Of a stretch of DNA of 64,000 bases, positions 60,357 through 64,000 are shown in pieces (the stretch's first letter is position 1; every line of letters starts with the position of its first letter). Made by a program: the position numbers and the translations under genes. The stretch is taken from NCBI GenBank assembly GCA_017527415.1, contig JAFXQA010000008.1, positions 1-64,000 on the forward strand, given 5' to 3'. Origin of the DNA: Bacteroidales bacterium. GTDB taxonomy: Bacteria > Bacteroidota > Bacteroidia > Bacteroidales > UBA932. A model generated the notes under the pieces. The model saw only the letters and a program-made list of their open reading frames with translations. It was not told where the DNA came from and did no database searches.

Positions 60357-61859
60357 GTGAAAAAAGTCGTCCTCATATTGATTCTGCTGTCGCTGATTCC
60401 GTTGACAGGTTCCTGTCAGCTCGGTGCAGATGAACGGTTGACAGGCATTCCTTCACCGGTATTCGATGGCAAACCGGAATACGTGGATTTATACTGGACG
60501 GCATGGGAGCAGGCAAAGGACCATATCAAGTATCAACCCGGACTGGTCCAGCCACGGTATATGGACGAAGGCTTTCGTGACGAGGTGATCTGGATATGGG
60601 ATTCGGAATTCATGGTGATGTTCTGCAAGTATGCTCCGAAGCTTTTCCCCGGAATAGAGACGCTCGACAATTTCTACTATACCCTGCACGAAAATGCCGG
60701 ATCCCCACTCAGCGTATGGCATCCGGATAACCCGCCTTTCTTCGCATGGGTAGAAAATGATTACTATAAATTCACTGCCGACACGCCGCATATACGGGAG
60801 CTCATTACGAAAAAACGTTTCCTCCAGAAGCATTTCGAGCTGTTCAACACCATGAACCATGACAGCAGTTTTCCTTTCCCCATCAGCAATGATGGCGTTC
60901 GCATCCAGTATAAAGGAATCGGTTATGAATGGCAGAGTTGGCAGAGCGGTATGGATAACACCCCGCGAAAAAGGGCCATGCCAATGTTTTGGATAGACGC
61001 TATTTCCCAGCAGGCGCTCTCCGCACTCTACATTTTCCGTCTCGCCAAAGTTGCCGGAGATACTGCCACAGAGCAGGAATTCCAAGCCAAATATCAGGAT
61101 CTGAAAGAGAAGGTCAATAAGTACTACTGGGATGATAAAGATGGCTGCTATTATGATATCCGTGAAGGCGATCTTACTAAAACCCACGTTCTTACCCCTG
61201 CATCTTTCTGGCCTATGCTTGCGGAGATTCCCTCTCAGGAGCAGGCAGAGGCAATGATTCGTTTTGCCTTGCAGGATAATAAGCTTGGCGGAGTCGTCCC
61301 CTGGGTTTCCGTTTCAAGGGACGATTCCGATTTCGACCCGGATGGGAACTACTGGAAAGGATCAATGTGGCTGCCTACGGCTTATATGAGCATAAAGGCT
61401 CTGGAGAAATACGGTTTTTATGAGGAGGCGAACCAAACGGCCGAGGCTATAGTGGAGCATCAGTGGCAGACCTTCTCCCATTATGACCCGCACACAATCT
61501 GGGAATGTTATAACCCCAACAAACCAGAGCCCGCCAGCAAGAAGGAGGGCACCAAAAACGTTAAAGCGGTTAAGGCTGATTTCTGCGGATGGTCTGCCCT
61601 GGGGCCCATTTCGCTGTTTATCGAAAACGTTATCGGTTTTTACGACGTCGATGCACCGACTGCTACCGTCCGATGGAATCTGCACCAGAGTTGTCGCCAT
61701 GGTATCCGGAATCTGTCGTTCGGGAAAATCAATACCGACATAATGTACGACGGCGGCAGGGTGACAGTCCGCACCAACAAGCCCTATACACTTTTCATCA
61801 ACGGGGCCCCTCATTCCGTACGCCGAGGCAAGAATGTAATTAATTTGCAGAAATGTTGA
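60357..61859 (+). CDS. trehalase/GH63-like alpha,alpha-toroid glycosidase
   Basis: A 500-residue exported enzyme with signal MKKVVLILILLSLIPLTGSCQ, starting at GTG 60357; no in-frame ATG gives a signal peptide. The toroid has WIWDSEFMVMFCKYAPK (about 77-93, the usual WDSxF block with the acid Asp) and NYWKGSMWLPTAYMSIKAL (about 331-349, the NYWRGPxW-type motif of GH37/GH63/MGH1 enzymes). Late conserved Trp/Glu/Asn residues (HTIWECYNP, FCGWSALGP) follow. The substrate is probably an alpha-linked glucosyl or mannosyl oligosaccharide, not firmly assignable. The next gene's ATG overlaps its stop. Confidence 0.82.
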   Translation: MKKVVLILILLSLIPLTGSCQLGADERLTGIPSPVFDGKPEYVDLYWTAWEQAKDHIKYQPGLVQPRYMDEGFRDEVIWIWDSEFMVMFCKYAPKLFPGIETLDNFYYTLHENAGSPLSVWHPDNPPFFAWVENDYYKFTADTPHIRELITKKRFLQKHFELFNTMNHDSSFPFPISNDGVRIQYKGIGYEWQSWQSGMDNTPRKRAMPMFWIDAISQQALSALYIFRLAKVAGDTATEQEFQAKYQDLKEKVNKYYWDDKDGCYYDIREGDLTKTHVLTPASFWPMLAEIPSQEQAEAMIRFALQDNKLGGVVPWVSVSRDDSDFDPDGNYWKGSMWLPTAYMSIKALEKYGFYEEANQTAEAIVEHQWQTFSHYDPHTIWECYNPNKPEPASKKEGTKNVKAVKADFCGWSALGPISLFIENVIGFYDVDAPTATVRWNLHQSCRHGIRNLSFGKINTDIMYDGGRVTVRTNKPYTLFINGAPHSVRRGKNVINLQKC

Positions 61860-64000
61860 GAAAGACCCTCCCGATACTACTCATTCTCGTCTCCACCCTT
61901 AGGGCCGGGGCGGAGGACTGGCAGATTACCCGTCTTGACATGCAGGCCGGGCTATCGGACAATTGTGTCAACGACGTGCTCATGGACTCGCGGCACTTTC
62001 TCTGGATTGGCACCAACGCAGGGCTTGACCTGTATGACGGTTGCAACATCGCCCAAGTCGCGTTTCCCGGCGCAGATTACGCAACGCCGCCAGTGGTCTT
62101 CATCCTCGTCGAGGACCGGTCCGGGATAATCTGGGCCGGCACGTCAGAAGGTTTGTACCGGATGGATGGGGAGCGCCTGGAAATGCGCCGTTTTGACTGC
62201 CCGGAACTGGGCACGGCTCCCATCAGGCAGATGTGTTACAGTAAAACAGGCTTCCTTTGGGTAGATGTCAAAGGTCGCAACCTTGTGAGGCTCAACACTT
62301 CTTCCGGCCTGGCAGAAACGACACAGGTAGTCGCTGAGACTGTCTGCTGTACTCCGGAAGGTGCTGTTTATGCAATTACCAAAGACGGTAAACTGTACAT
62401 CTCTTCGGACGGAATGTCAGAGCCGGAGTGCCTGACGCCGGAAGGCGGAAACTCAATCCCCGGTGCCGATGTTTACCGCACCGTGGCAGTCGGGCGCCAT
62501 CTCCTGATCTCAATAGAGAACGAGTCCGCCTGCACACTAGACCTCCAAAGCATGAAGTTTGAGCCCTTGCCTATGGTGAGCAGGATGAGGGACGCCATAC
62601 AGCATTCCTCCGGGGAACTCTGGGTTGCCGCTCGAGATGGAATACATGTGCTGGACAGCACATTGGCGCTCGTCCGCGTTATACGCCCCTTCCATGACAA
62701 TTCCTTCCGCTGTCTCACGGAAGACGGTAACGGAAAGGTTTGGGCGGGAACCCTGTTTGAAGGCCTGGCCCAGATCACACAGGACAGAATACATTTCAGG
62801 CATTATTCCAATGCATTTGCCGGCGGCAGGTTCAAGGCAAGGGACTTTGCAGAAACACCAGACGGCCGAATCTGGATAGGCAGTGACACCAGGGGCCTGC
62901 TCTGCCTGGATCCGCAAGCAGGAAATGAGCGCAGCGCCGGGCAGTTCCTCCCGGAAAGGAACATCACGGGCCTGATGTCCGAAGGAGCCGGGCTCTGGGT
63001 GGGGACCATAGACGAAGACATACCGGTGACTCTGATTGACACCGAAACCGGACGCATGACAGTTTATCCGGATGCCGGCAAGTCCGCTTATGCGTTCTGC
63101 AGAGATGCTTCCGGCCGGCTCTGGATAGGAGGCAAAAACGGTTTCATTGCAGGTCTGGACCGACCCGACGGCAGGTTCACAAGGGAAATTTTCATGCCCG
63201 CCTCGCAGGTCTGCAGCATCATCTGCACCACGGACGGCAGCGTCTGGGTAGCCAGTATAGGCGGCACAGTTTACCGCTATTCTGGAAACGTACTTTCCAC
63301 ATACACCATTCCCATCTCCAACATCCTTACCGACATTATAGAAGATGCCGGAGGAAGGGTATTCGTCACATCCGAGGGCAACGGGCTGTGGGAGTACGAG
63401 CCCGGCCTGAACATCTTCCAGCCGCGCAACAATCTGGAGACGCGCCCCCTTAAGATTTCGAAAGAAACGGACGTCAGCCTGCTCTGGGTGACAGGAGCGC
63501 ACGGTATCCACGTCCTGAATCCGAACGACTCAAGACAATTGCCGCTTATCCCAAGGAAAGCGCTTGAAGTCGACAGTTTCAACTATTCATCAAATTTCAT
63601 ATCTTCCGACGGCACGCTCTACGCAGGTACTTCCGACGGCTTCATCTGCTTCTCCGCCAAAGCCCTGAGGGAACAGTCTTCGGGTCCGGCAGCACCGGTG
63701 GTATCTTCACTGTACACGTTGTCTTCCTCTGAGGATGCAGACGACAACCATTATATATGTCCTGCATCCTTGAATATCGGCCGTACGGTACACTCTTTTG
63801 CCGTGAATGTGTCAACGCTGGATTATGAGCGTTTTCCAAGCCGGGAAATTTACTGGAAGATTGAAGGTTTCAACGACTGGAAACCGGTGCAGGGCGGGAC
63901 ATTCACGGTCTACGATGTCCCCGCCGGGAAGTGGGACCTCAAGCTGAAGGCTCTTTCACTGTCCGGAGAAGAGAGTTCCGAGACCACTATGGGACTCAGG
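61853..64000 (+). CDS. propeller/Y_Y_Y sensor regulator (partial, runs off right edge)
   Basis: The first 716 codons of a membrane sensor; the C-terminal part is outside the window, so kinase, receiver and DNA-binding domains cannot be checked. The ATG overlaps the glycosidase stop by seven bases (ATGTTGA), indicating coupled translation. A signal sequence (MLRKTLPILLILVSTLRAGA) is followed by Reg_prop blocks (DSRHFLWIGTNAGLDLYDG, DGNGKVWAGTLFEGL, DGRIWIGSDTRGLLCLD, SGRLWIGGKNGFIAGLD) and the start of Y_Y_Y (SFAVNVSTLDYERFPSREIYW). It is likely to sense the product of the enzymes encoded just upstream. Confidence 0.88.
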   Translation, partial: MLRKTLPILLILVSTLRAGAEDWQITRLDMQAGLSDNCVNDVLMDSRHFLWIGTNAGLDLYDGCNIAQVAFPGADYATPPVVFILVEDRSGIIWAGTSEGLYRMDGERLEMRRFDCPELGTAPIRQMCYSKTGFLWVDVKGRNLVRLNTSSGLAETTQVVAETVCCTPEGAVYAITKDGKLYISSDGMSEPECLTPEGGNSIPGADVYRTVAVGRHLLISIENESACTLDLQSMKFEPLPMVSRMRDAIQHSSGELWVAARDGIHVLDSTLALVRVIRPFHDNSFRCLTEDGNGKVWAGTLFEGLAQITQDRIHFRHYSNAFAGGRFKARDFAETPDGRIWIGSDTRGLLCLDPQAGNERSAGQFLPERNITGLMSEGAGLWVGTIDEDIPVTLIDTETGRMTVYPDAGKSAYAFCRDASGRLWIGGKNGFIAGLDRPDGRFTREIFMPASQVCSIICTTDGSVWVASIGGTVYRYSGNVLSTYTIPISNILTDIIEDAGGRVFVTSEGNGLWEYEPGLNIFQPRNNLETRPLKISKETDVSLLWVTGAHGIHVLNPNDSRQLPLIPRKALEVDSFNYSSNFISSDGTLYAGTSDGFICFSAKALREQSSGPAAPVVSSLYTLSSSEDADDNHYICPASLNIGRTVHSFAVNVSTLDYERFPSREIYWKIEGFNDWKPVQGGTFTVYDVPAGKWDLKLKALSLSGEESSETTMGLR

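Noticed and set aside
1..64000. tRNA, rRNA, insertion sequences or prophage genes
   Set aside because: No cloverleaf, rRNA-like sequence, transposase or phage structural motif was found in the gaps or among the genes.

Overview
This window is chromosomal DNA from a member of the Bacteroidales (Bacteroidota). The evidence is a SusC/SusD pair, many lipoproteins with a lipobox, a seven-gene fimbrillin-type operon, propeller-domain regulators, and promoters of the Bacteroides type (a TAnnTTTG -7 box, in the best cases about 19-20 bases downstream of TTG/TTTG). No rRNA, tRNA, CRISPR array or transposase was found. The GC content looks moderate to fairly high, and fucP/fucI use especially C/G-ending codons. 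A gut Bacteroidales is likely; the genus cannot be fixed from the sequence alone.

Layout. (1) 1-16.7 kb, minus strand: one long polysaccharide-utilisation operon. It encodes two secreted endonuclease/exonuclease/phosphatase (EEP) proteins, SusC, SusD, two mosaic GLUG-repeat lipoproteins (one carrying a third EEP domain), two coupled tiny proteins, a heparinase-like lyase fused to a GH88 unsaturated-uronyl hydrolase, and a GH39-like glycosidase cut by the left edge. (2) 16.8-22.7 kb, plus strand: a divergent membrane regulator (propeller, Y_Y_Y, one membrane helix, AraC-type HTH, no kinase), then fucP and fucI, closed by a strong terminator. (3) 22.8-28.4 kb: two divergent paralogous outer-membrane barrels, a DUF362-glutathione peroxidase fusion and an AAA-type ATPase. 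(4) 28.4-39.2 kb, minus: a fimbrial operon (DUF3575, DUF5119, three fimbrillin-like lipoproteins, a FimB/Mfa2-like lipoprotein and a DUF4906 protein) with a perfect palindrome at its promoter. (5) 39.4-52.1 kb: housekeeping and small operons: upp, an unknown protein with alpha-2-macroglobulin and PBP1C, a cytochrome c assembly protein, an SDR, an XRE regulator with a membrane protein, a small membrane protein and a glycerophosphodiesterase lipoprotein. (6) 52.1-52.7 kb: a gene-free stretch full of inverted repeats, leading to a lone DUF1016 PD-(D/E)XK nuclease. (7) 53.9-64 kb, plus: a CE7 esterase, a second pair of tiny proteins in front of a fimbrillin/beta-helix lipoprotein, a phosphodiesterase-LamG lipoprotein, a trehalase/GH63-like glycosidase and an overlapping propeller regulator cut by the right edge.

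How it works together (inference). The first locus looks like a system for binding and cutting a uronic-acid-containing and possibly fucosylated glycan. The unusual part is three secreted metal phosphodiesterase-type domains in one operon, which suggests a phosphodiester-bearing substrate or glycoconjugate. The least explained signal is the pairs of 43-53-residue proteins with a central Cys-x-Ser-like motif and acidic tail. They occur at two separate loci, each time directly next to a lipoprotein with an N-terminal fimbrillin-like domain.
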